Below the pieces are notes generated by a model that did no database searches, was not told the origin of the DNA, and worked only from the letters and a program-made list of their open reading frames with translations. Below are positions 46,870 through 58,435 of a stretch of DNA of 64,000 nt, piece by piece (position 1 is the first letter of the stretch; each line of letters starts with the position of its first letter). This DNA is from Callorhinus ursinus (taxonomy: Eukaryota; Chordata; Mammalia; Carnivora; Otariidae), in the NCBI RefSeq assembly GCF_003265705.1, contig NW_020312785.1:21924028-21988027 (forward strand), read 5' to 3'. The position numbers were made by a program, and so were the translations under genes.

Positions 46870-46881
46870 AATCTTCTACTT

Positions 46882-47762
46882 TCTTAAAAAGCCAGTTATA
46901 TTTTATGTTCAAGTCAATAATTCTAAATTTCTTTCTTCTACACCCCACCCCCCAAATGATATCGTGGTTCTCACATGTTCTTTGTACCAGTGCTGATTAT
47001 CAAGTTAATTTGTGCATAAACAGGTATCTCCTTGGGAATAGTTTAAAGTTACCCCAAATATTCATTTCATTTAGCTTACAGGATTTTTTTTTTTTTGCAT
47101 GGCAAACATCTAATGAATTAAAAGTGTATTTATTAATATTCAAAACGTTTAACTCTGGCACATATAGAAAATGAAGAACTAAAAACAAATCAGTATTAAT
47201 CTATAAAGATCTTTGTCAGCATATATGCTTTTATTTTTGAAAATTATATTTTTTGCATTAAAAATGCACACATATTAGCTATACTTTATTTGGTTGAAAG
47301 GTAACTATAAGACATACTAAAATTTTATGCAACCTATTTACTGATATGGTCATTACAGCATTGCTCATCCTATTTCCTGTTAGAAAATCAGATTTTTGAA
47401 ATAATCATATGAAGTACTCATTTGTACCAAATCTAAAGGTAGAGCTATAAATTTGTTTCCCAGTTTCACCAAGGACCAAATAAAACTATAGTTTAAATCA
47501 AGTATTTCCATCTGTAGTTAACCTGATTAGGAAGAGTTCAGTAGGGGAATGGATGGTTGCCAAAAATCCTCTTTGGCCACATCCCCACCACCAAAGTGAA
47601 GTAGTAAATTGAGAATTGAGTCAATTATGTGAATAAGTCAGGCTAAAAAGCACTTTCCAGAGAACTCTATCAATAATTTACCTAAGTTGTGTGTGGGAGT
47701 TTGGGCCATGGTCAGGGTCAGGGTCAGAAATCTAGGAGATAATATGCTTATTTTCTTCCTCT
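46882..47762. other. Unassigned AT-rich DNA
   Basis: T/A-runs near 47083-47096. Two antiparallel chance frames (46905-47174, 47000-47188). Nothing recognised. Confidence 0.5.
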
Positions 47763-48077
47763 TCCCCCCCTTCCTTCCTTCCTTCCTTCCTCCCTTCCTT
47801 CCTTCCTTCCTTCCCTCCCTCCCTCCTTCCTTCCCTCCTTCCTTCCCTCCCTCCCTCCTTCCCTCCTTCCTTCCCTCCTTCCTTCCTTCCTTCCCTCCAT
47901 CCCTCCCTCCTTCCTTCCCTCCCTCCCTCCCTCCTTCCTTCCCTCCTTCCCTCCTTCCTTCCCTCCTTCCCTCCTTCCTTCCTTCCTTCCCTCCTTCCCT
48001 CCTTCCCTCCTTCCTTCCTTCCCTCCTTCCCTCCCTCCTTCCTTCCTTCCTTCCCTCCTTCTTTCCTTCCTTCCTTT
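47763..48077. repeat. Long (TTCC)n/(CTCC)n polypyrimidine tract
   Basis: After a C7 run, about 300 bases consist almost wholly of tetranucleotide units TTCC and CTCC in one register. The exceptions are a TCCC unit near 47791, an ATCC unit at 47898 and a TTCT at 48060. Because four bases times three gives a 12-base cycle, both strands stay open: 130 codons plus (47687-48079, Pro-Ser-Phe/Leu-Leu pattern) and 194 codons minus (47638-48222, Gly-Arg/Lys-Glu-Gly pattern). Neither is a gene. The strand asymmetry is compatible with triplex (H-DNA) formation. Confidence 0.97.
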
Positions 48078-48662
48078 GAGTTATCTTGTTAAATTTCTTT
48101 ATTTTCCATTTCACTGCTGGTGTAGCCTTTACTTCCAATACCCTGTTTTTCCCAGCAGAGTAATTGTCTTTGTTACATAGAACTGAGACTTGCATGCCTC
48201 TGATTCTTTGTTCTGACAACAAAGTCTAAAAACAACTTCCTTTCTGAACTACACTTTGTGCTCTGAGATCAAGTGGATAGAGATAGCGCCACACTACATT
48301 TCAGTAGAGTTAGTCTAGAAAAGAAGTTGTTACCCCCAGTCCTGCCTGTACTACACATTTAGAGACCCACTTCAACGAGAAGCTTCAAATTTCCCACTAC
48401 TATTTAGAAAATTAATGTATGTAGAGTAAAATATTATGTCATAATTCCGGATTCGTAGAAGAGATGTTAATCCTGTTTCTTCATATTTATTATCTCCTTC
48501 AAGTCCTTATTAACGTGATTCTTAAGTGCTAAATATCGACACTTTCCATTCTTATTTTCACTCACCAATAGAAGAATTAGTAGTTTAATAGTTTAAAAAA
48601 GGAAAATCACTTAATGTGAAATTGCTAAAACAGGAAAACAAGTTCCATAGAGTAGATAATAA
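48078..48662. other. Unassigned DNA
   Basis: Nothing recognisable. Confidence 0.5.
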
Positions 48663-48842
48663 AAGATAATATTTATTGAGGACTTATGCAGACTTGTCGT
48701 ATTTAAAGAACTTTACAAGAGATTATTATTATATCCATTTTATGAATTAGGAAACTGAGGCTCAGAAAAGTTATATTACTAGCCAATGAAAGAGAGTACT
48801 GTTTGAATCAGTACAAGCTGATCCCACTCTTAAGCACTTGGT
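48663..48842 (-). mobile_element. MIR element, reverse orientation
   Basis: ATAATATTTATTGAGGACTT, ATATCCATTTTATGAATTAG, GAAACTGAGGCTCAGAAAAG, TTATATTACTAGCCAATGAA and GTTTGAATCAGTACAAGCTG follow the reverse MIR consensus. Confidence 0.85.
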
Positions 48843-49591
48843 TATGATCTAGTGAGTATAAGCAACATATAATGTGATAAGACGAAAGAACACGGATTTC
48901 TGTTACCCATTATTGTGATAGTAAATAGTTTGGAAGTGATTTTGTTTTAAAGTTGATCTATGTTTTAAGCAACATTTGGGCTGAAATGTGTGTTATTAAC
49001 ATACCACTTTTTTAGGATAATATTTGAAAAAAATAGAAAAATAAAGTATTATGCTATTGAAACAATATTTAATTTTAATTTTTGAATTAGTCTGTGTTTT
49101 GAGAATATTTCCTCCTGTATGTTCTGACTTTTCATCTTGCTGCAATCCCAGTATCTCAATAAGACTCAGCATTTAGTGCTGGAACACTGATACAATAGTG
49201 TGGAGAGAAATTTGGCAGGATATTTGGGACAAAACATTTCAAGTAGTTATAATGATGGATGAAATAAAATGTTCTTACATGGTATATGTGTGTGCTTTGC
49301 ATACACACACAGGCACATGGGCATATGTGAACAAGGAAATACTTGTGCTTCTTTTATACCTAATAGATTTATTATACATCTTTCTTCCTCCTGAATCCTA
49401 TCATTAACATTAAACCTATGGATTTAAATTAATGAATGGTTTAAATTTATACATTTTTTTAATCTTTCGAGATCCAATAGATCTCAGAATGGTAAGACTA
49501 TTGTTTTCCTTCTCAGCACCAGTAACTTACTTTATGAGGCTTGAAAGACATTTCTGTTTTAATTTCCCTCACTCTTTCCTTATTTATTTAT
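48843..49591. other. Unassigned AT-rich DNA
   Basis: A 69-codon plus frame (49198-49407) has no recognisable product. Nothing else is visible. Confidence 0.5.
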
Positions 49592-49605
49592 AAAATAAAA
49601 TACAC

Positions 49606-49776
49606 AGGTGCCTGGGTGGCTCAGGTCACTATTCTGGGGTCCTGGGATGAAGCACCGCATAGGACTCCTTGCTGAGTGGGGAGCCTGCTTCTCCCTCCCC
49701 CTTTGCCCCTCCCCCTTGCTCATGCTCTCTTTCACTCTCTCTCTCTCAAATAAATAAATAAAATCTTTAAAAAAAT
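49606..49776 (+). mobile_element. CAN-type SINE with internal deletion
   Basis: GGTGCCTGGGTGGCTCAG runs straight into GTCACTATTCTGGGGTCCTG. The usual 24-27 bases between the two GGCTCAG motifs of the family (TCGGTTAAGCGTCTGCCTTC and the second GGCTCAG) are missing. The rest is normal, to AATAAATAAATAAAATCTTTAAAAAAA. The flanks are A-rich (AAAATAAAATACA and AAGTAAAAAATACA). Confidence 0.94.
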
Positions 49777-49789
49777 AAAAAGTAAAAAA

Positions 49790-52700
49790 TACAATGTAAA
49801 AATGGAATAGGGAGGTTTAGACCTATTACCAACTATAAAGTTGATTTAATTGATTTAGTTTCTTCACTTCTCCTGAAATCACTATTCTGATAGACTTAGC
49901 CAGAAGGCTTTCTTTCTTCACCTTAATCAGGTAGCTTTCCTGCCCATATATTTCCAGTGGGGACATATGGACACAAGAATACACTGCCTACGCAAAATCA
50001 TTAATAGTGGAAACATAGAACTTCCGAAATAACAAAGTTGTCTCATGTTTGAAGTTTTTCATGGATGTAACAATTCAGGAAATCAACATATTAAAGTTAA
50101 AAAACACTCGCTCTACCTAAAGTTGGTAATTTTTTAAAAATCATGATATTCAGCGTATACTTCAATGTTGTTAGCATTAGCAAAAAAAAAAAGCCATTGA
50201 AACTTATGGTTATTTTTTTTTCCTATGGGAAATGATGGTTAAGAGTTAAGTCAAATCATTGTGTAATATGCTGTATTGGAACATTCTAAATCATATAAGT
50301 AATTAATCTAAATGCAATATCATCTCACAGTGTACATTGTTTTCTAGTTTTCACTTTCTCTATGCAGTTTGAAGTCATCAATACCAATTACAATGAAATG
50401 TAGCTCATATTTTTACAACCACCATCAGCTAGAATCTCTACATTTGTTCAAGGGAGCTGTATAAATCATGGTTCCACATTGCTGTTTTGTTTTGTTTTGT
50501 TTTTGTCATAGTATTTATTGAGTTTCAGAGATTTTGAAGAGATAAATTGGCAATCCAAAGAAGAGAAAAAGAATTTCTTTACCATAGAAAATATAGATAA
50601 AGCCCTAATGTTAGATTAACATACAATGCTTTTAGTGTATTAATATGCACAACGTGAATATCCTGACACTTATTGATTTGCAATAAGAAACCAAGTGAAT
50701 AGATCGTTAGTGGGAGTAGAAAGGCTTTAACTATCAGAGAAAATAGAGTATCGCAGAGTTCAAAAAGCTCTGAATCCGTGTTTTTCATTCCAGTAAGGCT
50801 ATTGACCCCAGCTTGGAGGACATATATCCTCAAAAGCAGGGTTATTTGAAAAGCTTTTAATCAGATATTCACTCTGCTGTACATATGGAAAACTATATAA
50901 ATTTAAAGAGGTTGCCCCTTATAAATTTCCATGACCAAATAGAACTTCGAGGTCCTCCATGCTGATGCTTGTTTTTATTATGAATTTGAAATTTATGCCA
51001 CCCAGAACATAGACCTTCCTGTCCTCCCCAAAATTACTTACTGTCCTGTAGGGTAAGCAAAACACATTGTTAGAAATAGACTTAGCCTCCCACAGAAGAA
51101 TTCATCCTATGCTAAAAGTAAGTGAGATAAGGGGCATGCAATATAGAGGAGGCATAAGACCAGAGGAATTAATGTATTTTCACTCCTAGGTAATTTTCTC
51201 CACATACTCTTGCATACCTTATCAACCACTCTAAAGAAACTATCTATATCCATATAGTAGTAAATATGCATTTTAATTTTAACTTTAGTAAAAAAAAAAA
51301 TGTAAACACATTTAAAGCTCTGCTCTCCTAAATGACAGATACACATTACCATTGCTGAGACACATCAATGAAGACTTAGCACCACCCTGGTGAAAATAGT
51401 AGTGGGTTATTGAAGATCACACATTCTGAGACATGGTAAGAAAAAAACAATGTAGTTGGACCAGTATTTCATGAGAGAAATTTATTTGAAATCTTGGCAT
51501 AATATTAAGTTTTTCCTAAAAATATGGGAATTTGTTTGTTTGTTTCTATACACAAGGACTGATGTCCCTGTTGCTAAATAGAAATCTACCTCACCCCGCC
51601 AGGAGTAGCACCAAGTCACAAGAAACTATAGAGTGTACAGGTCTAGTTTCCTGTTTTTTAAAGAGACTTACTTTCTACCATGATCATTCTAAAAAATAAG
51701 AGCTCAACTGTTATTTTGGCTAGAAAAAAAATGTTTTGAGAAAAATCAAAGCATTCCTTGATTTCAAAACGTCTAACTTAATAGCTAATCTTCTATTCAT
51801 CCATTTTTGTTCTATCTACCCTATAATAAGAGCTACTGATATCATATCAATGAGAAGTATTATTTTTTAATTATAAAATTAGATGAATTTACAACTTGCA
51901 GCTTTTAGCAACTGTCTTGAAAAATGGAGGCATAAAGAATTTGTGAAATTCAAAGCTATCTTAGAGAAAATGATCCTAAAAATTGCATACAAATGATTAA
52001 AAATAAACCTTTATTAGTTCTAGCTAAATGCCCCCAAATGTTTTCACTCATATCATCTATTTCTTTTTTTAACATTACTTTGAAATAGTGCTTGAAATCC
52101 TTTCAACTAAAGTTTAGTCGGTTTAATGACCTACTTTAAAAAAGCAAAACAAAACAAATGCAGATATCTCTCTTGAATCTTGTTAAAAGGCTTTCAGTCA
52201 TTCATGCTTCAGTGTGAATTGCTTTAATTAGCATGTTTCCACCCTAATTGCTCTATTTAAACAGGAAGAGGAAAGAAAGGTAAGTTACTTGCCACACTTT
52301 GATGGGTAGGGTTCCTGAGACTCTTGGAGGTCCTGCAGGTAAAAAAAAAAGGAAAAAGGAAAAAAAAGCTGGTAGATGAGCCCAATAGACAATCTATATA
52401 TATATTTTGAAATGTTAGCATTGGACAACTGTAATAAGAAAAGGAGAAAAAAGTCTTTTTTTTTCTCTGCTGTATGACCATCAACCATCAGAACTTTGAA
52501 TTTAGACTTGTTCCCATAGTAATATAATTTAGCTACATTAATGATTAAGTAGGAATTTGTGTTGCGGCCCAGGAACCTAATTATTTATAAGGTTGTTTCT
52601 ATGGAAAGGCACTTTTCTGAGTTCCCAAATACAAACTATAAACCTTTTGAATGTGTTGTGTAACTTGGAAACTTGCTTTTATTGGTCATCCTTTTCTTTC

Positions 52701-52864
52701 CTAAGCATTGATACTTGACTGGAACATGATTGCAGTGAGCAAACAGGATAATAACAGTATAATAATAACAAACATTTGTCTGATAACTTCTGAAATTCTA
52801 ACCTGAGGCCTGACTAATGACTTAATCAAGATAGCTAGTAAGAAATCTTTCATTCTGTCTTTCA
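49790..52864. other. Unassigned AT-rich DNA
   Basis: About 3 kb without recognised interspersed repeats. There is a GTTTT run (50486-50502) and an A-rich purine run (52341-52369). The stretch 52190-52680 has several TAAT-type motifs (AATTGCTTTAATTAGCATG near 52218, CCTAATTGCTC) and no repeats, so it is a candidate for a conservation test. Minus frames of 60-84 codons have no recognisable product. Confidence 0.5.
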
Positions 52865-52975
52865 GTCTTTCTTCAGGACATATCATGAGCCAGATAGTGT
52901 GCAAGGCTTTGTAGATATCCTGTTAAGATGTAGGTAGCTTGATACCTACCCTTAGAGAGACTGCACTCTTATGAA
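52865..52975 (-). mobile_element. Possible L2/MIR-type fragment, reverse orientation
   Basis: CATATCATGAGCCAGATAGT, GTGCAAGGCTTTGTAGATAT and CTACCCTTAGAGAGACTGCA recall the reverse of an L2 3' end ('TGTGCCAGGCACTGTGCTAG ... CCCTCAAGGAGCTCAC'). It is highly diverged. Confidence 0.4.
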
Positions 52976-53380
52976 ATTATATCCTGCTCTCCTGGAGAAG
53001 CCTATGTTAAGATTTTGTCCTCACCATCCCATAAACCACAAAAATGTACTAAAAATTTCAACATTTCGTCAAAAACTAAACAGTGTTACAGTGAGCAACA
53101 TAATAAAAACACAGCCTGATTTGGCAAAACCTTATTTTAATCAATAAGTCCCATTTTTTAAATTTGAAAATGTTACTGTCAAATCTATCCCAGAGGCTAA
53201 TATAGGTAGAGTTTTCATTAATTTATAATTAGGAATAATTTGAGCATAAGGCTGACGTTTATTTTTACATTAGATGTAAATAAATGAGCACAATAAGGAA
53301 TTAATATGATAACTATTTACAACAATCTTTAAAGGAGGCTCTATAAGCTATATTTGGCCACATTCTGAATTGCTGCATGC
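52976..53380. other. Unassigned AT-rich DNA
   Basis: Nothing recognisable. Confidence 0.5.
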
Positions 53381-53438
53381 AAGAAGGAAAGTAGGGAGGA
53401 AGGGAAGGAGGAAGGGAGGGAAAGAAGGAAAGTAGGAA
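53381..53438. repeat. GGAA-rich purine tract
   Basis: An imperfect AAGG/GGAA tract of about 58 bases, framed by two copies of AAGAAGGAAAGTAGG (53381-53395 and 53422-53436, nearly identical). Confidence 0.88.
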
Positions 53439-53574
53439 ACAGAAAGACTCAGCTAGATTGTACAGGTTATTAACACAGGATGAGAAATTGAAGGTATTTT
53501 CAAGAAATCTGGAAGACTGAAGATGTAGTCAAAGAACATAGTCTCAGACAATACGAACAATGCTTAACTTACAT

Positions 53575-53656
53575 CTGGTACTTCATAAAGTTTCAAAGGA
53601 GACTTATACATATATTTAATCCTTGCACGACAAAGTAATATATATGTAATCCTCAC
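53575..53656 (-). mobile_element. Probable MIR element, left part, split by LINE-1
   Basis: TTACATCTGGTACTTCATAA, ATATATTTAATCCTTGCACG and TGTAATCCTCACAATAATCA resemble the reverse MIR. It resumes to the right of the 53674-53733 insertion. Confidence 0.6.
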
Positions 53657-53673
53657 AATAATCAGTAGGACAA

Positions 53674-53733
53674 TCAAAAACTAATGATGTAATGTATGGT
53701 GATTAACATAACATAATCAAAAAATAAAAAATA
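53674..53733 (+). mobile_element. 60-bp LINE-1 micro-insertion
   Basis: TCAAAAACTAATGATGTAAT, GTATGGTGATTAACATAACA and TAATC plus an A-rich tail are the last bases of the carnivore LINE-1 sense strand, the reverse of the 46.2-kb element's start. The 17-bp duplication AATAATCAGTAGGACAA is perfect on both sides (53657-53673 and 53734-53750). An extreme 5' truncation leaves only the 3' terminus. Confidence 0.93.
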
Positions 53734-53750
53734 AATAATCAGTAGGACAA

Positions 53751-53830
53751 ATATTATTAATCACAATTTATAGGTATGGAAACAGGTTCATAACATACTG
53801 TGCAGAGTAGTTATTTTAAATAAATCGTAC
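53751..53830 (-). mobile_element. Probable MIR element, right part
   Basis: TATTATTAATCACAATTTATAGGTATGGAAACAGG-like order (two landmarks: TCACAATTTATAGGTATGGA and AACAGGTTCATAACATACTG) follows the reverse MIR 'CCCATTTTACAGATGAGGAAACTGAGG' part. It continues the fragment left of the micro-insertion. Confidence 0.6.
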
Positions 53831-55074
53831 TTCCTTTTAGGGAAAAAGTTATGCAATTGAGTACTAAAATCCTTCACATCTTGATATTCTCTAGTGAGTG
53901 CACAACGAGCCTATGACTAATTTTCAGGCCTAGGGAGTTTGGTGATTAATGAAGCCAACATACTGGCAATTCTCTGGAAGGTTTGAATTAAGTGCACCTT
54001 CTCACACACTGCAGAAAGATTTGCCAAGAATATTGAGGGTGTAAGCCTGATTGTAGGAAACATTTTTATTTGCTTATAAAACAGTTTTTAAATGACCTTA
54101 ATAAACTTATTCTATTTATTGAAGCAGTCCCAGCAAGATTTCAACTTATAAGTATTTAATTAGCTCTTAGCTCAAATTAATATTTATATTCAAAATCAAT
54201 GACACTGTGTTAAAGTTAGTACTGGCCTCCCTCCAAATTAGTCCATATCCACAAGATTTTCTGTGTTTTGTGCTTAGGAGTACGGCTCCAAATGATAATG
54301 TTGCATATGGAGTACATTTATAATCATCTACTAATGGAACAGAGAAGATTTTTACTGCAAAATGGGTGATGACCCCAAACACCTATTTATTTGTTGTGAA
54401 ATACTTCTGGTTCTCTGCTCAGACTCAGGATTGGCACTGTGGCCCACAGCCCAAGTGGCTCTCCATCTGACCATGTGTGAGTACAAGAGTGCCCTTGAGG
54501 TTATCACTAATAAAGTCAATAATCCTCTTGGAGATAACTGGGGGTACCTATAAGACCCTTACTTCAGATAACAGTGCCCTTTAACTTAAAATGAGAAATG
54601 TGTCCACTGTTATTTACACTTTTTTTTTAAAACCTATGTCTTTACAACTCAGCAGAGCCAAATGCTTTTGTCAAATGACTCCTTGTTAAAATAACATTAC
54701 ATAGTTTAGAAATGTCATTCTTATTTTATTCCCTGGAGAAATTGTACTCTAGTTAATGGTATTCCCTCTAGTAATAATTACAGGAATTCCAGTTCTTGAC
54801 TAAAAACAGAAAAGACCCACATTTTAGCAAGAAATGTGTGTCAAGACTGATAACATACATGAGGAGCCCCTGAGATTTGTATGAAATACATTTTTGAAGA
54901 GTTGTACGCTTTCTGCCAGTGTGAAGGCTCCTAATGCAGGCCTTACTTCAGTCCTGACCTTCAGCATTTTCAGTATGTGCTTTCCAATTCACTGTCAAAA
55001 CATATAACCCTGTGTGTTCTGTGTCATGCACTGTTTCCTTTATGTATTGGTAGACTTGAAGATACAGCTAAATT
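53831..55074. other. Unassigned DNA
   Basis: No recognised repeat. Frames of 71 (minus) and 63 (plus) codons at 54167-54382 and 54362-54553 have no recognisable product. Confidence 0.5.
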
Positions 55075-55160
55075 TCACTGCTTTTGGATCCTTTGCCACA
55101 ACTAGCGTAAAATATAATACATAGTAGGCACTCAACATATACTTCCTGGTAGATTTCTGG
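55075..55160 (+). mobile_element. Possible L2 3' end
   Basis: CCTTTGCCACAACTAGCGTA, then ATACATAGTAGGCACTCAAC and ATATACTTCCTGG match an L2/MIR 3' end ('CACATAGTAGGCGCTCAATA'). The element is short. Confidence 0.55.
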
Positions 55161-55984
55161 CAATCTATACTCTATAACTCCCAACATTTCCAGACTTATT
55201 TTATTCTTCCTTTATGTTATGCTTCTATCTGGGACAAAATGGCCTTATTAACGTCCACTGAGAGAGAGAGAGAGAGAAAGAGAGAGAAGAAAAAGTATCA
55301 ATCCTTGATTTTTGGCTAAAAATACTACCCCTAACCTTTAAGAACCCTCCCATAGAAATAAGCCACTGAGAAAGAGTTTTTTCACACATGAACTATAGTC
55401 AGATGTGGTTGGACTTTCTCAACCATTGTCCCCCTGTCAAATAAATGACATGTTCCTGTTAGGTCACTAAAGGTCTTTAGGTCCAATAAGAATTATTAAA
55501 ACAGCAAATATTAAATGCCAAAGACCTACCATATACATACCCTATCTCCAGAGTACTCCCCCCCAACCCGTTTTGCCAGTGTTCCGGTCTGAACATCTTT
55601 TCCTCTATGTCTGTATTTATTCAAGGTCCTGCCTCTCCTGTTATGTTTCACTTAAAATATGCCTTAGCTGATCATTTCAAGCCAGAGTGGTCATTCCTTC
55701 TTCTGAAAGCTTTCAGTATTTATGTTTGCAAACATTCATTAAGAACTTATTTATTGATCGCTGATATTTTTAGCTACTTTTCCCCTTATGGTTGGCCTCT
55801 TTAGATATTTTAAAATTCCCCCAGCCAGGTGTTTGAGGGAATGGAGGGGTGAATTGGCTGGGCACAAAGGATTTTTCAGGCAGTGAAAATACTCTATATA
55901 ATACTACAATTTGTTAATCTCATGGCTTATACAGCACCAAGAATGAACCCAAAAGTAGATATGAACTCTAGGTGATAGAAAAAA
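55161..55984. other. Unassigned DNA with a GA repeat
   Basis: A (GA)n tract of about 30 bases lies at 55259-55288. A C6 run lies near 55560. The 65-codon frame at 55607-55804 has no recognisable product. Confidence 0.5.
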
Positions 55985-56095
55985 AACCTAAAGGAGAGGG
56001 ATCATGTCTTACATATTTTTATATGTGGAGTTATTAAAACAGAACTTGGAATGTAGTAGATAATTGATAGACATTTGTTGATAACACTGATCTGC
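55985..56095 (+). mobile_element. Possible L2 3' end
   Basis: AGAGGGATCATGTCTTACAT, CAGAACTTGGAATGTAGTAG and GATAGACATTTGTTGATAAC follow the L2 3' order ('GAGGGCAGGGACCTTGTCTT ... TAGTAGGTGCTCAATAAATATTTGTTGAATGA', quoted in parts). Confidence 0.6.
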
Positions 56096-57235
56096 TGAGA
56101 AAGGTATCTTAAATGTAAAGAAGTGGAATCATCAGATGGAAACAAAAAAAAAGAATGATATTAAAAATGATATTAAAATAAATATCACTCAAATGGACAC
56201 ACTTTTTAGATTAAAAGTACATTTGCAAATACTATCTCATTTGTTATATACGTTTGTAATTTCTGAATAATGAATTGCTTTAGATGCAGAAGGACTCTCC
56301 AAAACCTGACCTGACATGCTATCTGTGTTAATCTATCCATTTCAGCACCATAGATTTAAAAGCCAGGATTAGGTTTGACAAGTTTACCCAACAGACACTG
56401 TGTGCCTGCTAACTTTCTAGAATGAGCACAAAATCTAAAACAGAGAATGCTGGCTTCACCTAAGAACAAAGGAGCAACAGTGCCGCCCCACTTCTTTTTC
56501 TTCCTACAATTATGTTCCATAAATGAAATCCGATACTACTTTGAGCAAAAGTAGGGCAAGAGCTGAGCTATTACTTTAGAACAGACTCATTTTCAAGCAG
56601 AAATCAAAATTGGAATGTCGGCTAATGCCAGTAGGAGCAGAGTTTTGGCTACAAAACAATCAGTTTACGGACTTATTAACAGTTCATGAAATGTATGGCA
56701 TTCTTCTGGTTCTTGTCACTGGTGAACATATGCTCTGAATTTGCAACAGATTGACGCACCATTCCGTAAATATTAAAAAGAATCGTGAGCATCACAATGG
56801 AAATATCTCAAGCCACAGTATAAATATGATTCATATTCTAAGATCAGAAGATCTTTCCAGACATGGTCAATGATGGATACCACGGGCAACCCAAGCAGAG
56901 GGGGTTTTGAGAGGGGATTTTCAAAGGGGATTTTCGAGGTCTTCTAAATGGTGAAATTTGTAACTTCTGAATTTCACAGGGACATGATAAACCCCATCTT
57001 TCAAATTTATGATTCTTCTCCACCAGAGTTTCAAATAGGCTACTGGCACCAAGACTCTTTAGGCGTGGGTAAAGGGGTCCCTCCTAATGTCAAATTCAAA
57101 CAGCAATGTCATTATGAACATGTTTCTAATCCTGAATGAGCTAACAGTTTTAGAACTATAAAATTACTGCTGTCTTTTTCTCCCAAAACACTGGTGCTTA
57201 ATATGTTTTGTTGTACACACGTGTGTGACCATCTT
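56096..57235. other. Unassigned DNA
   Basis: Small duplications only: AATGATATTAAAA twice near 56154-56180 and GGGGATTTTC twice near 56912-56935. The 63-codon frame at 56948-57139 has no recognisable product. Confidence 0.5.
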
Positions 57236-57360
57236 CCTGGTTCCTACTCAGTGTTAGTGATCCTGTCTTCTTTGTGTGTTCTTCCCACCTACTTAATTCT
57301 AGCATAATGTCTAGCACAAAACTGAACATCAGTGAGAATTTTGTAAATGATTGAAAGCAT
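57236..57360 (+). mobile_element. Possible L2 3' end
   Basis: ATCCTGTCTTCTTTGTGTGT, AGCATAATGTCTAGCACAAA, ACTGAACATCAGTGAGAATT and TTGTAAATGATTGAAAGC resemble the end of an L2 element. It is diverged. Confidence 0.5.
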
Positions 57361-57736
57361 TTCAAATATATTATGTCATTGGAGAGAGTATGGTAAATAC
57401 ATCTGCAGAAATACATATAAATCCTGTATTACTAATTATCATGCATGAATTCATTTTCTTAAAATGAATTTTACCTTTCAACCACACGAATATTATAGGT
57501 TCTACGTTTCTTACTGTTCAAATTAATGCTTTATTTTATTTGTCCTTAGATTATCACTTTCAGCTCTTGGAATGACCTTTATATCACATATTATGGGACT
57601 TGACAAATTAAATTTATTAATGTAATTAGTATGGGCATTAATTTACACATCAAATAAAATGTTTCTTTCTTTGAACACTTTATCCTAACACTTATATAGT
57701 TCCAAAATCCAAATCTTAAGGACTTTGGCTCTATTT
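57361..57736. other. Unassigned AT-rich DNA
   Basis: Nothing recognisable. Confidence 0.5.
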
Positions 57737-57750
57737 AAAGATGTGAATTA

Positions 57751-57940
57751 GGGGTGCCTGGCTGGCTCAGTTGGCTAAGCATCTACCTTCGGCTCAGATC
57801 ATGATCCCAGGGTCCTTGGATCGAGTCCTGCATCGGGCTCCCTACTCAGCGGGGAGCCTGCTTCTCCTCCCTCTGCTGCTCCCCCTGCTTGTGTGCGTGT
57901 GCTCTCTCTCTCTTTGTCAGATAAATAAAATCTTTAAAAA
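57751..57940 (+). mobile_element. CAN-type SINE, full length
   Basis: GGGGTGCCTGGCTGGCTCAG to AATAAAATCTTTAAAAAA. The duplications AAAGATGTGAATTA (57737-57750) and AAAGATATGAATTA (57941-57954) differ at one base. The GTGTGCGTGTGC insert near 57892 is unusual for the family here. Confidence 0.97.
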
Positions 57941-57954
57941 AAAGATATGAATTA

Positions 57955-58422
57955 TATTGATAATGCATTATTTTGTATTAAAATATTTGTCATATTCTGG
58001 ATCATCTATTTTATAATCACAAATAATTATTTGAAATTCCAAAACTGATGCTTTATTAAAGTAGCTGAAAATATTCAAAAGTCCATTAATACTAGAATAA
58101 TAAGATAGACATGATTTTACTTACAACATTATGTTGAAAGGGGACATCTTTAGTTTCTAAGAAGACCTAACACAAATATAAGACTTCATTTCAGCTTTGA
58201 AGTTTCTAGTCTTGTCTAAACACTGGCAAAGAACTTCAATTTGGATTTTAATCTTCAGTGATACCTTTTTGTCTCGGTCTCTAAATCTAACCCATAGATA
58301 ATTATTCATTTAGTTGTGGTTTATGTTACCTTTTAACGTTTTTCTTTTTGATCTGGCACACCCATGAAAGCCAAAGAAATAGTACAACAATATTTACTTA
58401 GTACATGTCCAGAATAAATATT
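57955..58422. other. Unassigned AT-rich DNA
   Basis: Nothing recognisable between the two SINEs. Confidence 0.5.
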
Positions 58423-58435
58423 AAAGGAGGAGGGA

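Noticed and set aside
47638..48222. Longest open frame of the window (194 codons, minus) and its plus-strand partner (47687-48079)
   Set aside because: Both are produced by the TTCC/CTCC tetranucleotide tract, which stays open in several frames. The products are low-complexity Gly-Arg-Lys-Glu or Pro-Ser-Leu strings.
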